Shown one piece after another: positions 1 to 13,300 of a stretch of DNA of 64,000 bases. A program made the translations under genes and the position numbers. Location: NCBI GenBank assembly GCA_907165065.1, contig OU015541.1:4526001-4590000 (forward strand), given 5' to 3'. Each line of letters starts with the position of its first letter. The stretch's first letter is position 1. Below the pieces are notes generated by a model, which ran no database searches, was not told where the DNA came from, and saw nothing but the letters and a program-made list of their open reading frames with translations. The stretch is from Caprimulgus europaeus (lineage: Eukaryota; Chordata; Aves; Caprimulgiformes; Caprimulgidae).

Positions 1-3000
1 CTCTCTTCCTTCTAGCAGCAGCAGCATACTTGGGTCCAGCAGAAGTCAGGGCTGAGAATGGTTATTTTGACAAGAAAGGTGAAAAATAAGTCACAGGAGG
101 AAGGGCCAGGGCTCACATTTAAAAGCTATAGTCCTTCACATATTCTTATCTTAGAGGATAAAGTTATTCCCTCATGTTCACATTCTGTCCTGGAAATAAA
201 TTCCCCTTTTATTTTACCCTAAGACCCAGCATATTTGCAAGTCCATGTAGGCAGCTGATTCCTGGCTCTATCTAGCCAAACAATGACTAATTGTTACTGA
301 CTTCCCAGATGGTCATTCTAATAACTGGAGAAGGGCAACCAACCTAGCAATCAGGTTTCATTTAGTTGAAGACAGCACAACAGCTGTCTTTTTCTTTCCT
401 ACACAATCAAGCAGAGCTTTCTGTTGTTCCAGTACTCTCTTGAGCACGCAGCAAATAGAGCTCCAATGAGCTGGAAAGTCCTGCTTTAGATGATGCTTTG
501 CCAAGTTCTCAACCCCTTCTCCTCCTTCCACATTACTCTGCATTTCTGGCCACTACATTTGCACAGTAACTTTGGTGGGGGAAGTGGCTTAAATGCATGT
601 GCACCTCCAGCCTAATCAAAGCATTTGAGTCCAAAGGCAAGCACCTTACGAGAGAGAATCCCCAAATCAGACAGAAGGCAGTAACAGACTGCAAACCAAC
701 AATCCAGTTCAGTTAGTTCTCACCCAGTTTGGGTTGAGCTGGTTAGTTCTCAAAACTGACAGCACAAGGTCTTAGTAAAATAGTCAAGTTGTATCTCACT
801 TGTGTAATGAGTAACAAAGTCAAGATGCAAATTTCATCAGCCTCACGGAAGTTGGGATACCAAGCATGGACATAAGAGCATTTTCAACTAAGTTTGAATT
901 GTAGTGGATTCTTCTAAGCTATGTCCATCAGGGCCAGAAGAACTCAAAACCTAATCCAGTTAGCTGGCCTCTATCACAACACATTCACAGGGATCAGAAA
1001 GGCATTGAGTTTGCCTGTTCCTGCAGCTCCTGGTATCACTGTGAAAGAAAGCCATAGATAGCTCAAATGGATAGGCTTTTCCTGAAGAATATTACAGCAA
1101 TGGAAAACAAGGGAGACCAAACCTTTGCCTGGTGCAAACTGTGCAGCTGAAAGGCCAAATACATCGAGGAACCTTTGAGGCAGAGACAATCTGGCACACA
1201 CTCAAGTATAAGTGCTGAAAACTGGGATGATGTTCCCCTGAACTGCTTTGAATTAAAACTGTTTCAACTGTATGTTTGCACTTAAGCAGAAAATAATTTA
1301 TATCCTAAATATATCTTCTGAATGTGTGTTATGGTCCCTGACTTCCAGACTGAATACAAATCAGCAAAGTGCTAATCTCACAAAGTTATCAGCTACTGAG
1401 TCTCACATTATCTCAGGTGAAAAATCTGATCTTCATCACGGAGTTTTAATTTGTCACATTTCTTTCCTTGGCTTTCCAGTCTGGCCTTTTAGACTAAGTA
1501 TTTTGGTGATACATTAGCCCAGGAGCAGCAAACTTCACAGACCACAGGCATAGCAGGAGACAGAAGGTACACACCTTGGAGAACTGAGGGAAGAGGAGCT
1601 TGTTTGCAGGTAAAACTTAACAAAAGCTTGCCAGGGACCCCAGACATCCTTGCATTGCACGACTTTAACTGAGGAGCCAGTTCCTAACGGGGCTGGCAAC
1701 AAAAGCCAGTGCTGGCTGGCTTTCTCCCATGGCTAGGATTTGGATTACCCTGCAAGTCCTGTAACAGCAGAGTTCTTCTAATCACATCATGCAGCTCTAC
1801 CACTGGAAACCATCCCCCGTAACAAGTCTCATGTGACCTACCCTACATTAGCCATTTGCAGAACAATTACAATGGTAAATGCTACAAATAGCTAATCCCA
1901 GTACACAGTTTCCTCTTTGTTTCTTTTCCTCCCTAAAAATATCAGACCAGTGAAGTCGAGTCTCATAACACAACAAAATTCCATAGTACTTCCTTCCTTC
2001 TAGTTTTTAATTGCAATCATGTTGGAAATATGAAAATGCCATTATGAATTGTTTAAGAAATCCTTTCACTGTCAAATACTATTATCTAAATACCAAGAGA
2101 TGAATTTACAAATAATAGAAAAAGTTGCTTGTATATCTGAAGGGGAATTGATTATTCTAAATTCTTGAAGTAAGTTGCAGCTATATTTTTGGCTAGTAAA
2201 TCACATTCCAGCTAGACACAATTTCTGCAAATATACCATGTCAGATGTTCCGTTTCAAGTGCTTTTAATAAGCTGCATAGCTTTTATACATATTAGCATA
2301 CAGCATTTCCTATGAAACCACATAGGTGCATAATGCTTCCATACCTGAGTTGTAATATTCTAAAGTATCTGAAATTTTGGGATTCAGAAATCATTCCACA
2401 CTTTTCCAGCAATTATCCAGAATTATGCATAGCCTTAGTATTAGACAATGACTCTCAGTTCAGCTAAAAAATATTCACTAATCAGTGTTTTCCTTTCCAA
2501 TTAGCATCTTTATATAAATATAATTGGTGCTGAAATGTATGAATTTGGGTCTGAAGAATGTTTCAGTTATGTGGACCCCAAATGAGGTGGAGAACACAAC
2601 CCAAGGGTATATGGATTTTCATCATGGCTGGAACTGACTGTGAAATCTTCAATTTACAATATGAAACTATGACTGGACTAAGAGTTTAAACTATTAGCAT
2701 GAGAATGCAGAGATTCAGAACTTCTATACATTAAGCATAGAAAGGGCACTTAACACACTGTAGTAAATAGCTGTGCTTAGACAGACAGTTAATGCCCAAT
2801 AAATATTTATTTCTTTAAAAATGTCTCCAAGTAGGAGCCTAACTCAAGCCAAACATATCTGAATCTGAATATGAACATAACCTAATAAAGTGTTTTTATT
2901 TTTAAATTATACATTGCATTCAGGATTTTAGAATACATCAAAAATTCTCTTTGTTAGCTTGGATTAATATTTTAAAGCTGGAAGCATGACAAGGAGACAA

Positions 3001-4881
3001 AAGGAGTATTGTAGCAGATTAAACTAAAAACACCCTTGCCACATTAAAATAGCTTTTAGAAAGAAAGGGACAGCTGTTCACAGGATGAAAAGAAGTTAGA
3101 ATAAATGAAACAACTACATGATGTCTTGATAGCCTGATGTATACACTCCAATGCCACACATCTCACTTTGTACAATATTTATATTTGTTTCTCAGTAAGA
3201 TTAACTGTGTTCTCATTATTCATTTGCAGTTTCAGAAGAGCTCTCAGACCCCATCCACATCTGAGTTTTGCCTTAAAGCATGACAGGAGAAGAAAAACAA
3301 CACCTGTACCCTGCAAAAGAACAGAGTGTTCTTGCAGAATACACGCTAATGAGAGGTCAGGCCACTTATCTTTTTTTTTTTACTTCCACAACAAAAGGAA
3401 AGTTAAGATTTTCTGTAAACTCTTTTGGATAATTTTAAATAGTAAATATTCTACCCTGTGACTGTATCTGATTGCCCAAGGGAATCCTACAAACATCAGC
3501 ACTCAAGCTAAGGGTAGTTCACAGCACAGAGGGCACAACTCTATTAAAAGCTAGCACACAGACAAGTGTGACTGCAAGCCACAGAGGAAAATTAACATAT
3601 TTTCCAAAATGCAGTTAGGACAAACATGAACGGCATTTTTTCCCAGCTGGCTAGATAACTAGTTTGATTTTAGGGCTAGCAGTTCATCCATGCAGCCTCC
3701 TTAAAACAGATATCTGTCTTTGCTCTAAATCCTGTGCACCTCATATGTGGGTAAGGTAAAGAGTCTTATCGTCACAGTGAGAAACCCTGAAAAGATCTTG
3801 GCTGCTTCTCCCAGCTCAATCTGAACAGCAAGCACAGGGAAGATCCTCCTTAAAGGTGTTCTGTGACTCACCAGAACCTGCAAATGGCCCTGACAATGGT
3901 CACATTCAACAGCCATTGGAGATTCACAGGAGGTGCAATCGCTGCATCTTAGTCATTATTATTTCTCCATTGCAAAGTCCTGACACCACACACCTGACAG
4001 CTTTACCACCAAGCCTCCTCAACAGACAGCATTAAACCCAGGGGTTTTCCCACAGGAAGAAGGGAACTGCCTATTCTCTGACAATCTTGGGGACTGCTCC
4101 TGTCCCAGGAGCTGGCTGACAGTGGGGAGCTGAAGAGAAACTCCCTGTCTCTTCCTTCCATCTCTCACAAAGAGAAGTGGGCACAGCTTGTAGAGGGAGC
4201 AGGGCGTTTTCACCACAGCACCAGGGTGAATCCTCACTGGCTGTGAGGTATTGCAGGTACCTTCCTGTGCCAAGCTGTTGAGTTCTCACAGGTGGTCATT
4301 GCCCTCACAGCAACAAGACAGACTAACCTGGAGAGCTCCACAAATAAAATCACAAACTAAGGTGAGGCCGTGGACCTCAGGGTTGCACTCATCCCTGGAT
4401 CTCAACCACCATCCTTCGTGCACCTACCCTGTAAATTGGCCACATCCTCTCCCAGTGTCAGGGTACTGGGAAGGTGCCTGCACTGCCTCTGCCCACGGTT
4501 TGCACTACAGCTGAGACAGAACATTTTGTAGATTAGAAAAATACGACAAGACATGAATAATTTTAACATTTGAAAATAGTTAAGGGCCTCAATTCTGTGT
4601 TTAGCTGTACAGTAAGACAAGACATTGTTTAAAATACTGCAGGCTTTTATCTGTTCCCAGTGATCCATATTTTATTCAAGCAGTAGAGGCATATTGGTCC
4701 ATATCCTTTAATTCACAGCAAAAGGGATACTGTTCTGTCTCTGCTAACTAATATTTCATCAGTTTGCTCTTCAGAAACATACCATTTTGTCTGCTTGAAA
4801 AATTAGTACTTAGAAAATTGATCTGTGCAGACAGTGTTTTGCTCTGAACTTATTCATTAGAAAAGGATTAAGGTGGGCAAC
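1..4881. other. Non-coding stretch, no gene recognised
   Basis: AT-rich, CpG-poor DNA with only short open frames, none with recognisable protein content or paired splice sites. A GC-richer patch at about 4,020-4,510 carries overlapping short frames on both strands (72-88 codons). Frames open on both strands at once usually reflect base composition rather than coding, and the peptides look random. I see no repeat family here that I can name. Likely intergenic or intronic. Confidence 0.6.
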
Positions 4882-4932
4882 AGGAAAAAAAACCAAAAAA
4901 ACAAACCCAAAAACCCACAAAAAACACCACAC
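4882..4932. repeat. A/C-rich low-complexity tract
   Basis: Runs of A broken by short C groups, with no fixed unit. Similar purine-pyrimidine-skewed tracts occur near 5,308-5,330, 57,528-57,562 and 60,450-60,520. On the minus strand this reads as the T/G-rich type common in bird introns. I see no sign of a retroposon body upstream of it. Confidence 0.7.
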
Positions 4933-5713
4933 TTGGGAGTATATAAGCAGTGTGTTAGAAATTAAGCACCAGAAAAGTGAGTCATAGGGTAGAACAGATC
5001 GATGGTAAAATTCAAATGAATGCACTTGCAGCTAACAAGTGATCCAGAGATGCTTATTCTCACTGCAGGGCAAGCGTTATGTTTATAAAGAAAACAAAAT
5101 AAAAATGAATTTATCATACTGTTCTTCACTTGCAGCAAAGTGTGAATACATGATAAGAAAAACGTTGAAAAATAAGATTAATGTAAAACAATTTTACTTT
5201 GCTTTTTGTCCTCCTGCTCACAGTGAAGCAGTGTTCTACAAATTATTAGCCCAATATAAAACAAGAAAAGTTTCAAGAGAAATCTCTGGAGAAGTCCTGG
5301 AGGCAGAATGAGTGGAAAAAAAACCCAAACAAACCTGATTTCTTGCCTTGTACTGTGCTGACCCAGCACTGCCTCCCATATACCCTGCCTCAGACAATAA
5401 GTATGCTTCATTATTGCCTCCATGAGTAGGAAATGTGCCTATACATTGAGATCCTTGTGTTTTCACCACCTGAAGCTCCTTGGAACAAGGGACAGATCTG
5501 AAGGCACATTCACATACAGCCAGAGGCTGCTCCCAGAAACCCAACCTCAGGACAGGCCTGGCACAAAAAAAAAACTTGCAGAAGAACCTTTTCATAAGGA
5601 TGTTCCACATCCAAATACGCAGAATCCTAAACCATGATCTTTCATTTAAAATAAATGAACAAAGAAACCAACCCCCATTTATTATTAGCAGACAGAAGAA
5701 CAGGTGAGTGTTA

Positions 5714-5893
5714 CACAGAATCACACACACAATGGCTGAGGTTGGAAGGCATCTCTGGAGACCATCTAGTCCCACTCCCTGCTCAAGCTAGGGCAGCTAG
5801 GGTAGGTTGTCCAGGGCTGGGTCCAGTCAGGGTTTGAGCATCTCCCAGCATGGAGACTCTGCAACCTCTCTGGGCAACCTGTTCCAGTGTTTA
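5714..5893 (-). mobile_element. CR1 LINE fragment, 3' end, minus orientation
   Basis: Read on the plus strand this follows the reverse complement of the avian CR1 3' end in order. A worn terminal repeat block (ACAGAATCACA) comes first, then GGCTGAGGTTGGAAGG, a segment like CTGGAGACCATCTAGTCC, then CTGCTCAAGC, and finally AACCTCTCTGGGCAACCTGTTCCAGTG split over the far end. Similarity fades after about 5,893, so this is the usual 5'-truncated CR1 copy of about 180 bp. The terminal 8-bp repeats are degenerate, which points to an old insertion. It contains no coding capacity. A chance 179-codon minus-strand frame (5,236-5,775) starts inside it and should not be taken as a gene. Confidence 0.9.
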
Positions 5894-7153
5894 ACCAAGC
5901 AATCTGAGCAGTTGAGGCAGCTACATCAGCTCTGGGCCAAACCCCTCCTGGTCTGCAGCTCAGAAGGACCTTTCAGGGAATCCTCTTGCGTACTGCCAAG
6001 CTCTGACTATCCCCAGTTTAGTTGGTATAGATGAGAGCAGTCTTCAGTCTGTTTTAAGTTACACCATGGGATAAACAGCCTACCAGCTGTCCTAAGGCTC
6101 GAGAGTCATAAAAGCAGTTTAGAATTACTGGGGGTTTTAAAAAAATATTTAAAATATATTTTAATACCACCTCCACTGCAGGTGAGGACTGACACCATTA
6201 TTTGAGATGCTGCAGAACAATTTGCATCTTTTCGAAGAGTGATATTAATTTTCAAAACTATTTTTGCTCTAGATCTCTCAGCAAGTGTGTGCCAAAACAA
6301 GAACTATTAAAACCTCCTCTTTACCTGAGAAATTACTTCATGGCAGACACAGGATCTAAAAGCTTGGCATCTTTTTCTGAAAATGTATGCAACAGGTGTT
6401 GTATGTTTTAAGGCAAAAATGTATACCTTAGCATAGTATGATGTGTGAATTTTCCCCCACAATTTCATTGTCACAGTCCTGCCATTGTTTGGGAAGTCAT
6501 TTGTTACTGGTTGATAGCCTAATGTATGTGTGAGGCACATTATACCAAGTCTGGCACACGAATCTCACTGATTCAGTGCCTGCATGAGTAAGGAACACAT
6601 GATAAACATGTCAGGTTTTTGGACATATTTTCTAAACAGTATTGACAGAGTTGTTCTTTGTTATTTTCAGATTAAGCTCTTTTTCTTCAAATATGTTAGA
6701 AACAAGCAGCAGAAACAGAATGAATCCCAGACTTTTCTGACTGTATCTGCTTTCTTCCACTGAATGATGAGAATGCCTTGCTTCCTTTAGGGTCTTATTC
6801 TATCTTGATGGTTTCCAGTAATATGTTTCATGTCACTTCTAAAGTTCTCTGAAAATTGTTCAAAGGATTTTAATAAAACTCAAAACAAGCTGAACTATTT
6901 TTAAGTGTAATTGGTTAAAACCATATCAAAAAAGAATTTGACTTGACTATCTTGTGGATAATTACACAAAGCAGCTCTAATACGTGAATACAGCTGCAGA
7001 AATTATTTACAGATTTGGTACTATAGATATGACACAAAAATAACTACTGGTATAAAATATTAGATATAAGTTTGTGGCTAAGAAAGGGATCATTTTGATT
7101 GTCCTTGCTTTATGTATGCAAAGTCAAGAATTATTCCCATATCATGTCCATAC
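5894..7153. other. Non-coding stretch, no gene recognised
   Basis: AT-rich sequence between the CR1 fragment and the candidate exon at 7.15 kb. Short frames at 6,106-6,540 overlap on both strands and have no recognisable content. If the 7.15 kb exon is real, this would be intron downstream of it on the minus strand. Confidence 0.5.
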
Positions 7154-7317
7154 CTCTTGATTTAACATGCTTCATTCCAACACAATGAGGAACCTGCAGC
7201 ATCTCTAGATACTTTGGAAGTTGTATCATCAAGTTATCAACTAATTCTGGGTCATCACATCTAATCCTAATCAGTAACCATATTATGTCATCTCTTTCAG
7301 AACTGTATTTCATGGCT
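7154..7317 (-). CDS. Candidate internal coding exon, product unknown
   Basis: A 164-bp minus-strand segment is bounded by a T-rich acceptor (cattttttttag at 7,318-7,329) and a donor reading AGAG|gtatgg (GT at 7,153-7,152). The frame is open throughout: one leading base, then 54 codons starting Ala-Met-Lys-Tyr-Ser-Ser-Glu-Arg-Asp-Asp, then one base of the next codon. The peptide is rich in Ile, Leu, Asp, Glu and Arg, with runs such as IIWLLIRIRCDDPELVDNL and QLPKYLEMLQVPHC. This looks like amphipathic helices of a folded protein rather than translated AT-rich noise. I do not recognise the family. The acceptor could also be the AG two bases further in. No partner exon is certain. A 54-codon open frame alone is common by chance; the case rests on composition together with both splice sites. 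Confidence 0.35.
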
Positions 7318-10300
7318 CTAAAAAAAATGCTCTACTTATATCCGGAATTTTTCTAGAGCCAGTTCTCATTTGTCAGATCATGTTCTTTTCTATCACAACT
7401 GAAGAACATTTTTATAATGAAAAATTATTTTCCCAGGGTTTTTTCCAGAGGCAGATATTACCTTATTTAATGGTCAGAGTATGATGCTGATTATAGATCA
7501 TCCATACAACCACGTGTGATACAATAAACAGCTTAGGTATGAACTTTATTCTGAAACAAAATGCTAGGTGCAAGTATCTCCAAAATTTATATGGTGCAAA
7601 AGTCTGGGGACACATTATAAAGGCTTTGTTGGCTATTATTCAACTCTATTAATTTCCTTTCAGGCAGAATACCTTAATTATAGTCATTGAGCAAGAGACA
7701 CTTCTGAGAGGAGGAGGGTAAGAAACAAAATGAGCAGGCTTGATTAGTACATGCACTATAACATACCAGAAAAAACAATTTAGACAAAGCTGAAGGGAAT
7801 CCATAACAATGCAATATTTGTGTCCCTCAATTTTCTGCATGACTAGGACTGTCCTGGAATATTATAGTCTGATTGTCCTCAAATTTTAATGGTTAATTTA
7901 CTTATAAGGGGGCACAAACAAACCCAGTGTAAACCAACAGTTTTTAGTAAGACCACAGTTTGTCCATATAAACAATCTATGCCTGTATGTATTTTTTAAA
8001 GCTGAAAATAATAACAAATACATTAAAGAAAATCTAACTGAAGTTCAGATTTCCTCTGGGCATTATGATGTAAACACACTTATTCTGCATCACAAATAAT
8101 ACATTCGATCAATGTTCAGCCTTTGAAAAATCTTGAACAAAGTTTCTCTCAGAATGATCAGAGGCAATCACACTGTGGGTTGCTGCTTAAAAGCTTTTAT
8201 AAGTGTGTTCACACTAGGTTTCGTGTGGCTTCAATACCTCCTATGGTTACCTTGGAAATTTAGTGATGTTGCTGGAATACATCCCGTGGATATGTTGGTA
8301 ACTCTGGAGCTGGTTATCCACAGAGAACAGGTCAGCTTTGTGAACTGATGCTAGAATGCTGCTTGGCAAGAAAATTTTTGTAGGAATTTTCCAGCCTGAG
8401 CCAGCCTAAGCAATTACAAAAGAAAAGCCAACATCTAGTAAAATAAATGTAGAAATCCAGAGTTGTAGATTCCAAAAGGACAGACCCAAGTATTATGCTG
8501 AGAATACATTTAAATCTGCAATGTTCAACACCCTGATTATAGGACTATCATAAGAACTGCATACACATTATAGTGACACTCAGCCCCTAGACAGGAAGAT
8601 CAGAGTTTTCTGACAAATATGTTTGATTTCTTTTGACACACACTGATTCTTACACCCTGGGTTTTGGTTTGTTCTTTTTTTGTTTGGTTGGTTGGGTTTT
8701 TTTACATTGCATAGTGGGTTATATATGCATATACAAATACTAATGTAGCGCTTCTGCAGCTAGCCTTGAACCCAAGCCTAAAGTATCCTCTCATTCAAGT
8801 TAGTGATGAAATACTCCTTCAGAGACCAAATATCCTGTCTCTTGCAGAATGCATAGTCTAAGCCTGCATTTATCACAAAATCTGGCCACTCATTCTGCAG
8901 CCCACTACTAAGATTTGCCAAACTAAGTTGACTTCAAATAAGCACGATCAGCACTCACTCACTTTGTGCTGATATAAAAGCAGAATTTAGCTCTGTGATG
9001 TTGCTGCAGTTGGCTCCTACTGTAGTGCATAAAAATTATTGATCAATTTGCAGAACACTTGAAGAGACAGACTGAAGAACTGAGTATAAAATACCCCCAG
9101 AAAATACAAGTATTCCATTGATATTTTAAAAGTGCACACAAAGATAAATAACGTTTGTGTAATATTAAGCAATCATTTAAATATAGTTAGATTTAAGTAA
9201 TAAAGATAGAACTCTGCTATGGAGAAACTCCTTTATAACACAGGACAATGTGTTCTTGGAAAAAAAAGTCCTCAAAATTGCTATTAACTCTGCTATAAAA
9301 ATATTTTTACTTTTAAGGATAATAGCTGTAGCAATATCAGTCCCTTCTGTATTTAAACTATTTTAAAAAGAGGAAAAAGATTCATAAACTAAAAATGTCA
9401 AAACCAAAATCTTGACCATAACTTGCAGCAAACTAAATACTTCCCAGAAGTTAGTTTAACCTTGCCATTTTCTTCATGATAACCAGAGGTTATCGGGACA
9501 GAGTCCATAACCCAAAGATATAGTTACACAGAAAAATATTTCATTTTTCTGTACAAATCTGACTTTATATAGCATCAGTTATCCCCATCACAGAAGTGAC
9601 AGTCACCTCCACAACTGAGTAAATGCTCCACATTATAAAACAATTAATAACTTTCCTACACAAGGGAACTTTTGCTGAATGTCATTGACCCAAGCTGGAA
9701 GTGTGCCAGCACACTGGGTTAGTAACTGCTCCTCTAACAAAAAAGCTTCCATGAGAATTTTAATGACAGGAGGTGGCCAGGGCTTTGGTTTTATGTTTTC
9801 CATCTGAAAGCTGGCACTGCCAACCACTGTGTTTTCTGTAATGACGTTGGGACTCTCAGAAGCACTCAGAGGAGACTGAACTCTATGTCCTACCCATAGA
9901 CATATAACGAAGTTATCGTTACAGCTCCCTTGTTAACACAGAGCCACTAGGTCCCAAGGGTATTTTTACACCCCTTCGTGCCATATGTTGGCATTCATTT
10001 CAGATGCTACTTAGAAGGCTACTTTTCTTGAAATAACTGAACTGTATTCAGATATTGCAAAGCTAAACAATAACAAAGACTAGTTAATATCGATTTATCT
10101 GATAAGATCATGATCAGCACAGAAAGGAGTTTTGGTGACCTTTCCATTACTGCATTGCTCAATATGCAGAAAAGGCTGCTTCAGCTACCCATGAATTGCT
10201 CCTCCTAATGTGACTATACTTACTTAAGTAATCTATAAGAATACAATAAATGCTGCTCCTGTGTGGCACTGTCTGCTTGCAATGTCTCTGTTGCACTGTA

Positions 10301-13300
10301 AATTGCAACATAAAATGTGCTTCTATACCAGATTCTGTTGTAATAACCAAAAATGCTCAGTGCTTGCTTGAATAAACCTCCTCGCTTGAATAAGCTCCTT
10401 AGGTATTTTATTCCACAAGTCCTAAAAACCTTAAATTCACAGAGTTATTTTTATTGGTTAAAACATCAATAATCTAGCACTAAACCCAGCGTTTCTTGTT
10501 TTCAGTCAATACAATGCTTGTCTAAAAATCTCTTCCTTCACTTCTGTCTATAATATCCTCATTGCTTTTTGCACAATAACTCTTCTGAATGAGAGGTACA
10601 GACTGAAGAAGGTTTTTAGTGTTATGATGATTTGATTGTTAATTATTATGTAATTTTCCATGGCTAGAAAATTAAAATTGTCACAATTAGTTGTAGAGAC
10701 TTATAACTTCCAGTTACTCTAAACCAACAGTCAAATGCACTATTCATTTGCTTACAAGTTTCAAGGATATGTTTTGAAAATTCAAACAGACATTAAATAT
10801 GACAGACCCCTTCCCCTCCCCAAAACTCTGAAAATGTATTCCCCCACACTCCAACTACCGGACTGCTTTTGGCTCTGCCTGCCAGTCTTAAGAGCCTACT
10901 CTAAAACATCAGGTTTCTTGTCTCTCCTCCTCACTAGCCCCTCTCCTACAGCTTCCTCCTACCAAGGGGTACCAGGATAAGTGTCTTCACCCCCCTTTCC
11001 TTTTGGCAGTCCCATGGAGAACACTGCACGAAGGAGAAAGATGGCAAAGTACATGAAAATACTCAATTCTCTCTTTTTGTGTACAAGCTATGCTCGGAAT
11101 AATGGAGAAGAGCAAGGAAAGACTCCTTTCTCATTTTAATAGAATATAAAATGAGCAAGTAATAAAATAACAGTTCAAAGTGAAGGTTTACAGAAGAAAC
11201 TGTAGCTCATGTATCATCCCTTTGCGGTTGCTCTCGGTGTGCCCATGATGCCTTCTGTGCTGTAAATGATAAATGGCCTAAAACTGACCTCTCCTAGGAG
11301 CTGTCTGCAATAGCACCTCCAAATGCCACTGCAAGAAAATGCTGTCTGCTTAATTTTTCCTCCCAAGTGCTGCATGTCATTTTTGGAGTAAGACAATTTT
11401 TCTTCTTTACAGGAACCACCTTGAGTGCTGAACAATTTTACTATAAACCAAGCAACAGGAGAGAATGAACCTCACCTACAACCCTATCTTTTTTTATTAT
11501 TATTATTTTGTTTCAAGCCATAGGTCCCCTAAGGAGGCAAACATCTTACTTAGTAACTTTAAAAAAACACCAGAGCCATAAAGTTTCATTAGTAGAACCT
11601 AGAGGTTCCTAATTCAATGGTCCCAAAGTTTTTTTGGAGGTATGTCTCACTTACTCCCACTTCTTGCTACTGCCATCTAGATCACAGCTTCCTCATAGTG
11701 CCCCACTTCAGTATTTTGACTCCTGTTGCTTTCTTCTCTGGCCTACTATGCCAGAGCCCGCTGCTGTCGCAGCTCCCTTGGACCATTCCTCAGCAACACT
11801 GGCACTGTCTCCTTAAACTGTCTTGACTTGTGTTTCTTGTTTCTTGAACTCCAGTGAGCTCGTTATCTTGGACTGATTTTGAATGTGGACTCACCTCATG
11901 ATGGTCAGACACCCCAAAAATCGATGTCACTCTCATTTGAACCTCTTTCTCACAAAGGTTTCCTTACCCAGAAAGTTCTGCAACAATTTCACAATTCTAG
12001 GACAAATTTGGCAAGATTAGGATCTCTGGACTGCTTTAACAGAGTTCCAGCAAGTCTTTGTACACAGAAAACAAACCTGTCACTTTTTGCAGGTAATGGT
12101 GAGGTATGAAAGGCTAAGATTTTTACTTATTTTTAAAATAAATAGTCAGATATGATTGAGGCCAGGTTTTCTGAAGTGTTTCACCCTTTGCAATCCCCTC
12201 AACACATCGCGCTGCAGAGTCTTCTATGAATTAAATACTGTCCTTAATTTAAGGTGGGAAGCAGGCGCTCTACCTGACTATACAGCTTTTGTTCAATGGA
12301 GGAGATTGTGAAACTTCATGACCCTGAATCCTAATTCCCTTTGGATGTCAGACAGAAATACTGCAAAAGATAGGCACAAGGCATTGATACTATGAGCAGG
12401 TCGCATTCCTGGTGTAGACTCTACCTATGAATGTCTGAAGAGTAAAAGTTTATAGGTACTAATTTTCTTAGATGAGATTTTATCAGAATAGTCAGTATTC
12501 AATATTTAACATCTTACTCCCTTCAAATTTACTTTTAGGTTGAAGGAGTGCTTTAAATAAAACATTTTTGTGCATAATATCAGAACGACCTGCTCAGTGG
12601 GAAGCAATAGAAAATAAAAAACATTGAGATGTTGAGCCTTAAACACATCATTATTTCTTTTTGGCTCCTTTTAAGTCTCAGGTTTTGTTCTCTAGGATAC
12701 CCATAGGCTGTAACCTCTTTCTATAATATATACTACTTCTTTCTTCTGCTTTCAGAATTTTTTCAATTGATTTGGGAGAAAAGTAAGTTTTAATGATTTT
12801 TTTTTTTGCCCTAAAGACAATCTTCCCCCCGCCCACTATCTTCAATTAAACATTCTCAAAATCCAAACCCTGACTTTACTGTGCTTGTTTTCCCCAATAA
12901 TTACTTCCTTGTTCACATCATGTGGAAATTAAGATTATTTAAATAATTCCTAATTTCTTCATCCATCAAATCAAAGGAATTAAAAAAAAAAATCAATTTC
13001 TTATCCTTTATAAAATAGCCTTTAGAAACAGACTCCTTCATGTCTCTGAAAAGAAGCATTTGGCAGTACTCATATAATGAAATCTTACCATTAAAGGTTA
13101 CAGTCTAAACAGTAGAAAAGTCTCACTTATCACATACAATATGAAATAAATATCAACAGTCTGCACATATGCTGAAAAATATCAGAGTTGGCTTGAAGTT
13201 GCAATTAAAGCCACTGTACATTACTCACAGCAGATGTGATTCTTTTTGGTGAATAGGAAAAAAAAACTAATTAAGGGAGATTGAGGAGGACAGTCAATAT

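Noticed and set aside
5236-5775. Longest minus-strand open frame (179 codons)
   Set aside because: It begins inside a CR1 fragment and runs into low-complexity sequence. The peptide has random composition and no motif, and its length is within what chance allows.
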